NCBI RefSeq assembly: GCF_032854445.1
Contig: NC_088307.1
Location: forward strand, 17,184,017-17,248,016
Length of the DNA: 64,000 nucleotides
Source: Liolophura sinensis
Lineage: Eukaryota > Mollusca > Polyplacophora > Chitonida > Chitonidae
Direction of reading: 5' to 3'
Each line of letters starts with the position of its first letter. Position 1 is the stretch's first letter. Below the pieces are notes generated by a model, which saw only the letters and a program-made list of their open reading frames with translations, searched no databases and was not told the DNA's origin. Shown one piece after another: positions 55,481 to 64,000 of this stretch. Both the position numbers and the translations under genes were made by a program.

Positions 55481-56545
55481 ACTGTTATAAGCCTGTAGAT
55501 ATTTTAGCTTATTTTACAAACATCCAACAGTTGGTGAAATACCTTGTACATGTAGATCTGATCGCTCTCTTCTTGTGGTGGTGCTTATAGCATCCGGCAT
55601 TTATTGGTGTTACTTAATTTAACTGATTTAAATTTGCGATGGTATTTATTCGTAATTCATTGTATACAATGGTGTTTGCTAACTCAGTTTTTCTGACGCT
55701 TTCAGTAAACACATGTCCCAGAGCAGTGCGATGTTTCTAACAAGTACATGTACCTGAACAAGGAATTTTCCACACTCTCACTGTCCGTCGATACCTTGGA
55801 TATACTAATAATAAGCGATCGGTGAGGCTCGTGGGTCTGTTTGCTTACTCCAACGTTCGCTAAAGACCACTTTTTTTCTTCCACTTATATGGTACGCATG
55901 TCTGTACACTCCAAAAACGAATCTGATAAATTTAACAGAAAGTTTGTTGTCTGAGTGATACAAGAATGTGATAGGATATAACATCCTTTTAGTATATGTG
56001 TGTTATATTTAACAGAATAATCTGATTCAATAACTGCAGAACTGCAGAGTATATTCTTGCATCATTCGGGTAATTATATTAATACTCTATAGGTAGCTGT
56101 AACACGTAAGTTTAAATAAATCATAGGTAACGAAGGCTATTGTTAGATGAACAAAAATTCCATAGGGCAGAGACAGAACTGTCCCAAAGTAGTAAAACTT
56201 AACTACGTATGAAATGCCCGACAGGGGCGCCCGGTGTTAATAAAGTCAACAATGCGAGATGTAATCTAAAGGCAGATGTAACGTGTCCCACTTGAAAAAA
56301 AAAAAAACGAAGGCGACGGCTATGCCTATACTTACCACTATAGAAAACTGAACTGACTGGTTGAAATGCCCAACACAGGGAGGAATTCCGGGGGCATGTT
56401 CCTCAGAGCAAAGGTGAGGTGCGCAGAGCCATCTTCGAAACAACAGGGATAACGTCTCGTCTGCAGTGTCCTTCAACGTTAGACCTATTCTGTTACTGCT
56501 AACCCAGTATTTCAATGTTTCACGCTCTTACAGTTTATACACTCA
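55481..56545 (+). repeat. Family E dispersed element, copy 2
   Basis: Partner of 28560-29760: aagcctgtagatattttagc, catccaacagttggtgaaat, taccttgtacatgtagatct, tgtatacaatggtgtttgct, acacatgtcccagag, tgtacctgaacaaggaattt, and further right cgaaggcgacggctatgcct and cttacagtttatacac. A MITE-like element at 55905-56085 interrupts it. Confidence 0.62.
55905..56085. mobile_element. MITE-like element, copy 2
   Basis: cactccaaaaacgaatctga, ttaacagaaagtttgttgtc and gagtgatacaagaatgtgat at the left; gagtatattcttgcatcatt at the right is the inverted end. More decayed than 53186-53420. Confidence 0.5.
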
Positions 56546-56835
56546 TCAAAACTATGAACGCACAAACCAAAAATGCTATGTCATAAATGACCTTTCATGA
56601 AACAACCAACCAAAATATTTTATTTGTATACTGATTGATATGTCTTCCTCAAATTAAATGGCCCTATTTCAAGTGACCACTTCCATGTAGTTTACTCACA
56701 TTTTGAGCTATTCATGTTGAGCGACATAAAGGATGACAGTGTGGTGGTCAGTCGGTCTGACCAGTACATGGCTACAACTCACGGTTGGGACAATAAAAGG
56801 ACACCCAAAAATGTGGACTTTTGCCACTTGTCAAC
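56546..56835 (+). other. Probable 5' part of a Tc1-like transposon
   Basis: Non-coding sequence leading to the transposase ATG at 56836. Its start is not resolved: no matching terminal inverted repeat was found downstream. Confidence 0.35.
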
Positions 56836-57535
56836 ATGCCACAGATGTCCCAACTCATGAGGTAGCGTCAAACCAAAAACTTTGAAAATGATACTTGTTG
56901 CTGCCTCGCTTTGCGCACGGATAGTTTAGAGCAAGGAAACTCGACTGGTTGGCCCGGTGTCAGTATAATGTGACTGGGTGAGATGTCATGTCTGGTGTCT
57001 TCAACATGATGCTTCAGTGGCAGCAGCATTTGGCGGCCTGGACTCAACCTGCCCAAGGAAGACACAGTATATGCACACAAACCTAATGACTCCTCGTCGT
57101 CTCATGAGTGAAACTTTGTTAAATACAATGTTAAACCCCAAGCATTCATTCATTTATGAGAGAGCACGCAATTGACATGCTCAATCCCGGAATGGCAGCA
57201 CACTTGAATGTGAGTCTTTCCTCCATCAGTCGCATAAGAACACGTTTCCGAGAGACTAGAAGCACTGCAAACCGTCCACATGGCCGACGACCACGTGTGA
57301 CCATCCCAACTCACATGGAATGTGAGTGTTTTCTCCATCAGTCGCTTAAGAACACGTTTCCGAGAGATTAGAAGCACTGTAAACCGTCCACATGGCCGAC
57401 GACCACGTGTGACCACCCCAACTCACAGGGTCGTCACATGGGGCTCCAACACCTCCGGAATCGACTGGGACCGGCGGCACAAACTGCTGCCCAGACAGTC
57501 CGAAACCGCCTGAGCCCGCCGAATTCCATCAGCTA
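56836..57535 (+). pseudogene. Tc1/mariner transposase, N-terminal part, split by a SINE
   Basis: The ATG at 56836 opens a short frame (MPQMSQLM) that is cut at 56861 and resumes at 57156 after a 294-bp SINE-2. After the insert, AIDMLNPGMAAHLNVSLSSI and SRIRTRFRETRS with GRRPRVT are a Tc1-type helix-turn-helix and GRPR AT-hook-like motif. A 112-bp segment is duplicated in tandem (57206-57317 and 57318-57429). Since 112 is not a multiple of three, the frame is lost. HLRNRL and TAAQTVRNRL at 57440-57510 continue the second helix-turn-helix. No DDE domain remains. Confidence 0.72.
56862..57155 (+). repeat. SINE-2 inserted in the Tc1-like gene, TSD atgag
   Basis: The pentamer atgag occurs at 56857-56861 and 57156-57160 on either side. 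Body blocks cccggtgtcagtataatgtg, agatgtcatgtctggtgtct and tgatgcttcagtggcagcag, and the tail aaaccccaagcattcattca, match the SINE-2 subfamily at 23745-24000. The tRNA-like head is not recognisable, so the copy is probably 5' truncated. Confidence 0.78.
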
Positions 57536-57970
57536 ACCATTTCATAAGTTAATATGCTGGCCAGACTGGATTAACAGTGCACTGGGCCAGAGGTGCATTG
57601 GGTCCACGGTATAGATTGACATCCATTCATCTAATTAGTGTCATTTATCCCTAATGGATTTTTGAATGATATTCGTGACAGATAACAGTATGTTAGTTCA
57701 AAATCAATGGTTTATACAAGGTATCAATGGTTTTTTAACCAAGCCTACAACCACCTCTGGGAATAACATGACAACATTTATGTGTATAGAACGATATTAC
57801 TTTCAGATTGAATATGGAGATGATGTACGCTGCATTGAATGTCCCATACATCGCCATTAATCTATGCAAAAAAAGATGAAAACGAGTCCGAAGTCCGAAT
57901 TACAATACAAACATACTAATAAGCATAGTAAATGTAAATGTTCATCCTGGACATAATAACGTGGTCATCA
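57536..57970. other. No recognised gene
   Basis: A 64-codon plus-strand frame (57666-57860) has no recognisable motif. Confidence 0.35.
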
Positions 57971-57972
57971 AC

Positions 57973-58048
57973 TTTTTGGTCCAACGACCTTCCCGCTGGG
58001 TCTTTACGACGTGCCTGCGCGCTAACCCACTCGGCCACGGAGGACCAC
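57973..58048 (-). repeat. SINE-type tRNA-like head fragment
   Basis: The reverse strand reads tcctccgtggccgagtgggt followed by tagcgcgcaggcacg, a tRNA-like D-arm region resembling the SINE-1 head. No SINE body is attached and no cloverleaf closes, so it is not a tRNA gene. Confidence 0.55.
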
Positions 58049-58201
58049 ACTCCAGAAATAACTTCAGAATGTTGACCCTCAGTTGTAGGATTCACTAAAA
58101 ATAAATGATTAATTACACTCCTAAATTCGTACATGTTAACACGCAAGTTTTGAGCACATGGCGATTTAATTCCTCTAGTCAGGCAGCAGTTCTTAATTCC
58201 A

Positions 58202-58510
58202 GCTCTTTTCAACAATGTGATAAATTGTTTATTTCCACTATTTAAATCTTCCAGCTCTTTTCAAGAATGTGATAAATTGTTTATTTCCACTATTTAAATC
58301 TTCCAGCTCTTTTCAAAAATATGATAAATTGTTTATTTCCACTATTTAAATCTTCCAGCTCTTTTCAAGAATGTGATAAATTGTTTATTTCCACTATTTA
58401 AATCTTCCAGCTCTTTTCAAGAATGTGATAAATTGTTTATTTCCACTATTTAAATCTTCCAGCTCTTTTCAAGAATATGATAAATTGTTTATTTCCACTA
58501 TTTAAATCTA
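58202..58510 (+). repeat. 52-bp tandem repeat, 6 copies
   Basis: Units of gctcttttcaagaatgtgat, aaattgtttatttccactat and ttaaatcttcca repeat every 52 bp with almost no divergence. A recent expansion. Confidence 0.95.
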
Positions 58511-59780
58511 CGAAATTTAGAATCAGATACGCATTCATTACATAAAGGCGTGTTGTTGTTGCTCAAAGTTTTAACGCGCATCTTTTCAAACAAGCCTGTC
58601 ACAGTCTGCCATTTTATCAATAATAAATGTTTTATCTTAACGATTGCTCGACATTATTACCCTTTTGTTGTGTAAAACTGATGATATGCAATCGACAAAA
58701 TGGTCCATCTCTGAATGCTACCAAGTACCAGAAGGTCTACTACAGGCTGGATCAACGGGTGAACATGTACAAAGCTGCGGGAATGATCTTCCCAGGAACT
58801 TAAAAGGCCCTTTTTTAAGATAGTGTTTCTCAGTATAAAAATTATGCTTTCGAATAAAACGGCACATTTCTTTTACTTGTCAACTATAAGCCTTAGTCAT
58901 CAAGAGTCATGTTTCGTATGGCCTATGTTGTGCTTCGTAATGTTTATGTTCTTTTTCAAGCGGCAAAATGGCTTCTGAGCTCATAAATATTCATGACTAT
59001 GAAAAAGTCAGCGAAACTCGATTCTTGTTGATCAAGGGTGTTTAAACGACTTAAAGGTGAAAAATTTGTGTAGTGTGAGAAAAGGATTGTACATCTCGGG
59101 TTCCTGTGTTACGACGGATATCACTGGAGTACATTAATTTTCATGTAAGAATCACGAACTCCTGGGGATATCGTATCACAGTTGTATAGCTTCTATTTAA
59201 TAAATATTTAATGCAATATTCATATAAATATCAGAGCGATTATCTGTCTCCAATACATTATTATAGTATTATGGTATCCATCACTACTGAATCCATAGCC
59301 AAAATGACTTAATTATTTCTTGATAGACTATTCTCGTAAACGTTATCTCTTTTCTGTTTCCATTAAATTGACCACCGAGTCGCGCTCACCCTCATTCGAA
59401 CATTTTACTTAACAGATTCCCTGATGTTTAGCCAGAGACCAGTTCGAACCAAATATCCAGAATTGGACTCTGGGCACTTTAGTGGACTACGGCTATATTT
59501 AAGTCAAATGCAGCAAAATCTTTTTTATTTCCACTACTTACAACGGTTGCCATTTACAGGAGTTCCCTCGACTATTCCTGAATTTCTGGAATCTCGGGAA
59601 TACAAATTGTCAGCAGTGAATATGTGTTCGGATGAGTCAAGCTTTATCTTTCTCATGCACCAAACGCTATACTGATGACCTGCTAGCAAAGGCTGTGGAA
59701 TCTGTGCGTCGAAACAGACATACAGCTTCACTGGATTTAACGGAATATGCAGAATCTCCAGATAGTACATCTTCCTTTAA
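58511..59780. other. No recognised gene
   Basis: Short frames only (for example 59424-59675, 83 codons) with no family signature or splice support. Confidence 0.4.
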
Positions 59781-59787
59781 CTTGTAT

Positions 59788-60012
59788 TTGGGGCCTCCGT
59801 GGCTCAATGCGGTCGCTGTGAGTTCAAGTCCAGCTCATGGTGGCTCCCTCTCCGGCCGATCGTGGGAAGGTCCGCCAGCAACCTGCCGATGGTCGTGACA
59901 TTCCACCCGGCTGTGCCCGGTTTCCTCCCACCATAATGCTGGCCGCCGTCGTATAAGTGAAATATTCTTGAGTACAGCGTAAAACACCTATCAAATAAAT
60001 CAATAAATAAGT
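59788..60012 (+). repeat. SINE-1, head partly deleted
   Basis: ggggcctccgtggctcaatg joins directly to cggtcgctgtgagttcaagt, skipping the tagcgcgctag...ctcaccaatg part of the head. Core and tail are intact, to AATCAATAAATAA. Confidence 0.85.
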
Positions 60013-60285
60013 TGGACTTGTATCTGTACAAAGACCACAACGGTTTCCTGTCACATCGACTCACGCCAAGCTGGACAGTTATAATTTTGACATTGTGAAT
60101 TACCTCTACTTGGATAGCAATTTTCCGAACAGTACTGTTTATGCCGTGTACAATTTCTTAGACCATGTGTGTAATGTGACAATTTCAATTAATGTTAATT
60201 AAGTTATTACTGCAAAAAATGGTGCTCTCTATAAGTTTCTTAACGCTAAATTGCAAAGTTTTCAAGTTTCGGAAAACTACAGAAT
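60013..60285. other. No recognised gene
   Basis: Short unassigned stretch. Confidence 0.35.
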
Positions 60286-60287
60286 AC

Positions 60288-60365
60288 TAGAACTGCTACG
60301 ACAGTGTGATAGGTGGCAAATGGTCAGATGAAAATTCCGGCCAGTTGAATTTAATTTACTTATTG
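60288..60365 (+). repeat. Family D remnant
   Basis: gctacgacagtgtgataggt followed by ggcaaatggtcagatg and ccggccagttgaattt: a decayed middle block. Confidence 0.4.
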
Positions 60366-61060
60366 TTTGATTCATCTAAATGCTTAACTATTACCAAATT
60401 CCTGGCCCCCTTAAAACGTGGAGTGTTGTTAATAGCATTTCGTTGACGCTTGCCTTTGCATGAAACCATTCTAATTTCTTACATCACTTTCTAAAAGTTC
60501 CTTTGTGATTTATCTCGAAGATAGTTTTCTTTGAAAATTGGTTTTGCGAATGATGCCCGAAAGCATCCAACATGGCAGGTGAACGAATATCTGTTATAGT
60601 GTCGACTAGATGAACTTGTTTAACGTGCATTCGAATAACCTCAAAGCTTTCTTATAATCGAGTGCGAGAAAGCTGTAGTAAAATTAGCTGATCAACAGTA
60701 TGATAAACAGGAAAGCCACCTTTCCAGGTTACACCCATCGGAAAATTCACTACGTCACTGTTACCCTAATTTAATTGTCGTCTATGCTGTTCTCTTTAAT
60801 ATTGTAAGACATGCCTTATAAACCAAGACTCTGTTGGCGCCCTGTTAAAGAATATCCTACGCCAGAATCCTTTCACTTGATTGTACATGTAAATGTAATC
60901 GCAACCCCCTGTGTTCTATTAATTTTTAATTTTTATTTTGGTGGACGGCTTGTAGACGAATGTATGCTGAAAAATTTGCGTTTTTATAGAGGGCAAAAAA
61001 AAAAGAGAAAAGAACAAATTGAGATGTATATGCTTTTGGGGCAGTAGGCACTTAGATAAC
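60366..61060. other. No recognised gene
   Basis: A 78-codon plus-strand frame (60811-61047) lacks any known motif. Confidence 0.35.
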
Positions 61061-61064
61061 TGTT

Positions 61065-61265
61065 ATGGCGACAGATGCTTGAAGAAGCCCAGCTCAGCTT
61101 CCCCTCCGGTCGTACTAGAGAAGGTCTACCACCAACCTGCGGATGGTAGTGGCTTTCCCCGGGCTCTGCCCGGTTTTCTCTCACTATAATACTGTCCGCC
61201 GTCGTATAAGTGAAATATTTTTGAGTGGCGCATAACACCAATCAAATAAATAAATGAATAATTAA
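61065..61265 (+). repeat. SINE-1, head-truncated
   Basis: agcttcccctccggtcgtac, accaacctgcggatggtagt, ccccgggctctgcccggttt and gtataagtgaaatatttttg, with an AAATAAATAAATG tail. Confidence 0.85.
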
Positions 61266-61770
61266 GATGTTTGGTGGGCAATTTTATTCTGATGGGCTTT
61301 AATATTCCAGTTGGTGGAAACTATATTCTAATGATGTTCCACACGGACATGTCGGCTCTACTGTTCTTGAACATTTCCTGTCACAGCTCTGGTTACAGCT
61401 CAGTCAAAGCTATTTGTCGGGTACTCCCGGATGTTCTAATAAATCTGACATACGTATTATACAATTCAGTAAAAGCCTTCATTCAAATTCTCTGAAACTC
61501 TATCACCAATATTAATCAGCAATTTAATTGTACGATTTTCCACTCAGGATGACGTCTTTTATGCTCTGTGCTGTACATATGCATTCCTGCATACACCAGA
61601 ATTCTGCTGGTGGACTAAGCATCCCCGAAGCCTGGTCCCTTTGCATTGTTTTAATGTGATTGTATGTTAAATGTGATGACAACAAAGCATTTTGAGTCAT
61701 GATATAATAATTATATATACGTCTAATATGTTGCAGTTAACATCACCGTATTTTTTTTACCTAATTCTAT
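61266..61770. other. No recognised gene
   Basis: No supported feature. Confidence 0.35.
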
Positions 61771-61774
61771 AACT

Positions 61775-61932
61775 ATTTATTTATGTGATTGGTGTTTTAC
61801 GCCACTCTCAAGAATATTGCACTTATAATGTATGAAATTATGGTGCGGAGGAAACCGGAGAGAGCTCAAGGGAAATCACAACCATCCACAGGCTGCTGAA
61901 AGACCTTCTAACGTATTTCCGGAGAGGAAATT
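61775..61932 (-). repeat. SINE-1, decayed
   Basis: ttatgtgattggtgttttac, gccactctcaagaatattgc, gaggaaaccggagagagctc and ccggagaggaaattt. The cggcggccagcattatgg core is rearranged. Confidence 0.75.
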
Positions 61933-62392
61933 TTCTGGATATGGTTACACCTTGTTGAAATGGTGTTTGATAAAGGACCGCGAGATGTGAGGGCAGAACT
62001 TAAGAAGTTCACAAAACAAATAGTTTCACTTAATCACATTCCAAAGCAGTTGTGTAATAAGTGGTTCATTTATTCCTGAATGAATGATTATGGCTGAACG
62101 CCACATGGACAACTTTTTAGCCATGTCGTGGGGACATTTATTCCTGACAACAAAGTTTAAATATGTTTTTATCCATACATTCTGCGTTAGTTTACGGAAC
62201 AATGGAGCGTGAAAATCCAGGTATTTGTCTTTTCACTTATTAACAGCAGATTTAACACAAAGTTTCCATCATCTATAAAGAGTTTAATTTATGATCTACA
62301 AGGAGTTTGTTAAGATTCTAGTCATTCTGATATCCGTGAGCCATTAGATTGTCATGTATTTAGTACAGGTAGATCATATTAGGCAGAAGAGG
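61933..62392. other. 3' flank of the GPCR gene
   Basis: Presumably the 3' UTR and downstream DNA of the minus-strand GPCR. No clear poly(A) signal assigned. Confidence 0.35.
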
Positions 62393-63084
62393 TTAGAAAC
62401 TCAGTTTAATACGTTTGCAACAGCACACATAGCGAAAAGCTTCTCGGAAATTGTCAGACATCAAAAAGTAAACCACAGGGTTGCAGGCATGGTTGACGTA
62501 CATCATTACTCCACCTGTCCAGTTAAAGATCACATCGAATCGACGACCTAGGGAAGCAACATAACCAGGAGCGTGAATATAAATTATTGCGTAGATCTTG
62601 GAGGGCAGAAGGCAGATGATGAAGATGATAATCAAGACGGCCAGCATGAAAACCACCCGGGCACGAGATTTTGCGTGATTTGTGTTGGTTGATGAATTGT
62701 TGGCATGAGGTACCTTGGATTTCAAGGCTGTGATCATCTTACCGTATAACGCGATCAATATGGGAACAGGCACAAAAAAGAAAACACAAATCAATGCAGT
62801 TTCGTAAGACTGCAACCAAGCATTGTTCCATGAGTAATAACAATATGTTACTGTAACATTGTTGACCAGATGCTGCCGGTATCTAGTAGCATAACCATAT
62901 GGTACGCAGACCCCAACAGATATCGCCCAGATTATGACCAGCAGAAGGCAGATTCTCTTGCGAGTCCACCACCCTAAAGACCTTAGAGGATGACACAAGG
63001 CAGTATAGCGCTCCACGGCGATGAGAATGAATATCAATGTCGAGCACACCAAGGCTGCTTTACGGCAGGCTCGTAAGAAAATAC
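62393..63084 (-). CDS. Class A GPCR, last exon (TM3 to C-terminus), partial gene
   Basis: The exon opens after a TTTGCAG acceptor at 63085 with two bases completing a codon, and ends at a stop at 62393. It encodes about 230 residues. TM3 ends in AVERY, the E/DRY motif with the G-protein ionic-lock arginine, and RAC carries the conserved TM3 cysteine. Its disulfide partner is the Cys of VTYCYY in extracellular loop 2, which also has an NVT sequon. TM4 is LLLVIIWAISVGV and TM5 is FFFVPVPILIALY. TM6 is VFMLAVLIIIFIICLLP, with CLLP in place of CWxP. TM7 contains NPVVY (the NPxxY motif). The tail has CCC, a likely palmitoylation site. TM1-TM2 must lie in an exon upstream, to the right. The pattern favours a peptide-receptor type; the ligand is unknown. 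Confidence 0.85.
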
Positions 63085-64000
63085 CTGCAAATCAGAAACA
63101 AATGAATTTTAGGACAATAAACAAGAGAGTAACAAACGTTTACCGTCATCTAGGGAAGTAATACCATTATTATGACATAGAAGGTGCAAAGCAATCAATG
63201 CAAATAATTTATTGGATGACATTTAAAATATTACAGTCTTTGATTAACAAATTTAGTGCAAGCTTCAAATTCTGTTGGGCAATGTTTCCGCTAAGTCTGG
63301 AAAAATCAGCTTGTACACTTTTCAATATATAGTACGAGTTTCTGTATTACAAATCCACCGTCGTAATTAAATGTTTCAATAAATTCGTGATCTGGGTAAA
63401 ATTTTAATTTTGACGTCTTAATGTAAAACCTGTGGAGCGATTTGCAAATGCTGCCAACACATTACGTCTATCATCTTGTTTCTAGATTTACTATGACGCT
63501 CCACCAAACGCATCTATCCTATGTGTCTTGTATTTACTACAGTAAGTACTACCGTTATAGTGTAGAATTCAGCTAAAACATTCAGGATTTCTGACAGTCT
63601 GTCCATTCCAATTGATCATGTACACCGCTTGTGTACCAAAGCTAGATCACAAGTTGCCATTAATCAAAATGCGCATCTCAGCTGCGCTTTGCAACAGTTC
63701 ATATATCCAACCTGATCGCCTTATTCAACATGATGAATATACACCCCTTCGCACAGGGTTAATCTAATTTGATATAATTATAAAGCACAGATTCGTGACA
63801 CGCCGTCCATATTTCCTTGATGGGTCTTTCTCGCCACGAGACTTCTGTCGGCTAAATTGATTGAAGTCATATGATATACTGCCATGGTAAATACGGTTTA
63901 ACTTCATCTATAATAACTTTTTGCAACGGGCCTCAGCTGTTCACTTGGACCATTTCAATTATAGCCTCACGAACTTACGTCTTAGGTTACATTTGCTTTG
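63085..64000 (-). other. Upstream intron of the GPCR gene
   Basis: No exon encoding TM1-TM2 is visible, so the preceding exon lies beyond the window. No repeats recognised. Confidence 0.45.

Overview
The window reads as nuclear DNA of an invertebrate animal, most likely a mollusc or another lophotrochozoan. Genes are sparse and split by GT-AG introns, the DNA is AT-rich, and there are about twenty copies of a tRNA-headed SINE of a type I associate with molluscs. There are no bacterial operons and no rRNA or functional tRNA genes. The species call is an inference from repeat content and gene families.

Only two host genes are well supported. On the minus strand, 9662 to 4744, three exons join in phase into a 575-residue type II membrane protein with a LicD/fukutin-related (FKRP-like) nucleotidyltransferase domain. 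At the right end, 63084 to 62393 on the minus strand, is the last exon of a class A (rhodopsin-like) GPCR covering TM3 to the C-terminal tail; its earlier exons lie beyond the window. A third candidate is a compact GC-rich cassette at 18140-19164 (+) with two or three overlapping reading frames. I cannot assign it, and it is the best candidate here for something undescribed.

From 30.1 to 45.2 kb there is a mosaic of two LTR retrotransposon families. Family A has 0.73-0.76 kb LTRs (TGTTA...TAACA) and a tRNA-Pro-like primer site. Its domain order is gag-PR-IN-RNaseH: integrase lies upstream of the RT/RNase H region, as in Gmr1-like Ty3/gypsy elements, and nearly the whole RT has been deleted. 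Family B is a Ty3/gypsy element with PR-RT-RH-IN, a chromodomain, and an env-like region (signal peptide, dibasic cleavage site, fusion-peptide-like stretch, membrane anchor). All its reading frames are interrupted. Family A pieces lie on both sides of family B in opposing orientations, with abrupt junctions near 30968 and 44122.

The rest is dominated by repeats. Tandem arrays include a 39-bp unit at 13.4-14.5 kb, an 84-bp unit at 22.0-22.9 kb, a 48-bp unit at 25.05-26.1 kb, a related 40-bp unit at 27.66-27.88 kb, a 17-bp unit at 48.65-51.55 kb, a ~105-bp unit at 10.4-10.85 kb and a 52-bp unit at 58.2-58.5 kb. Dispersed elements include SINE-1, SINE-2, a long non-coding family D whose internal segment seeded the 48/40-bp arrays, a non-coding family E, a MITE-like element with inverted ends, and Tc1/mariner transposase fragments. 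One of the Tc1 fragments is split by a SINE-2 with a visible 5-bp target duplication.

All family assignments are by eye; no database search was run.
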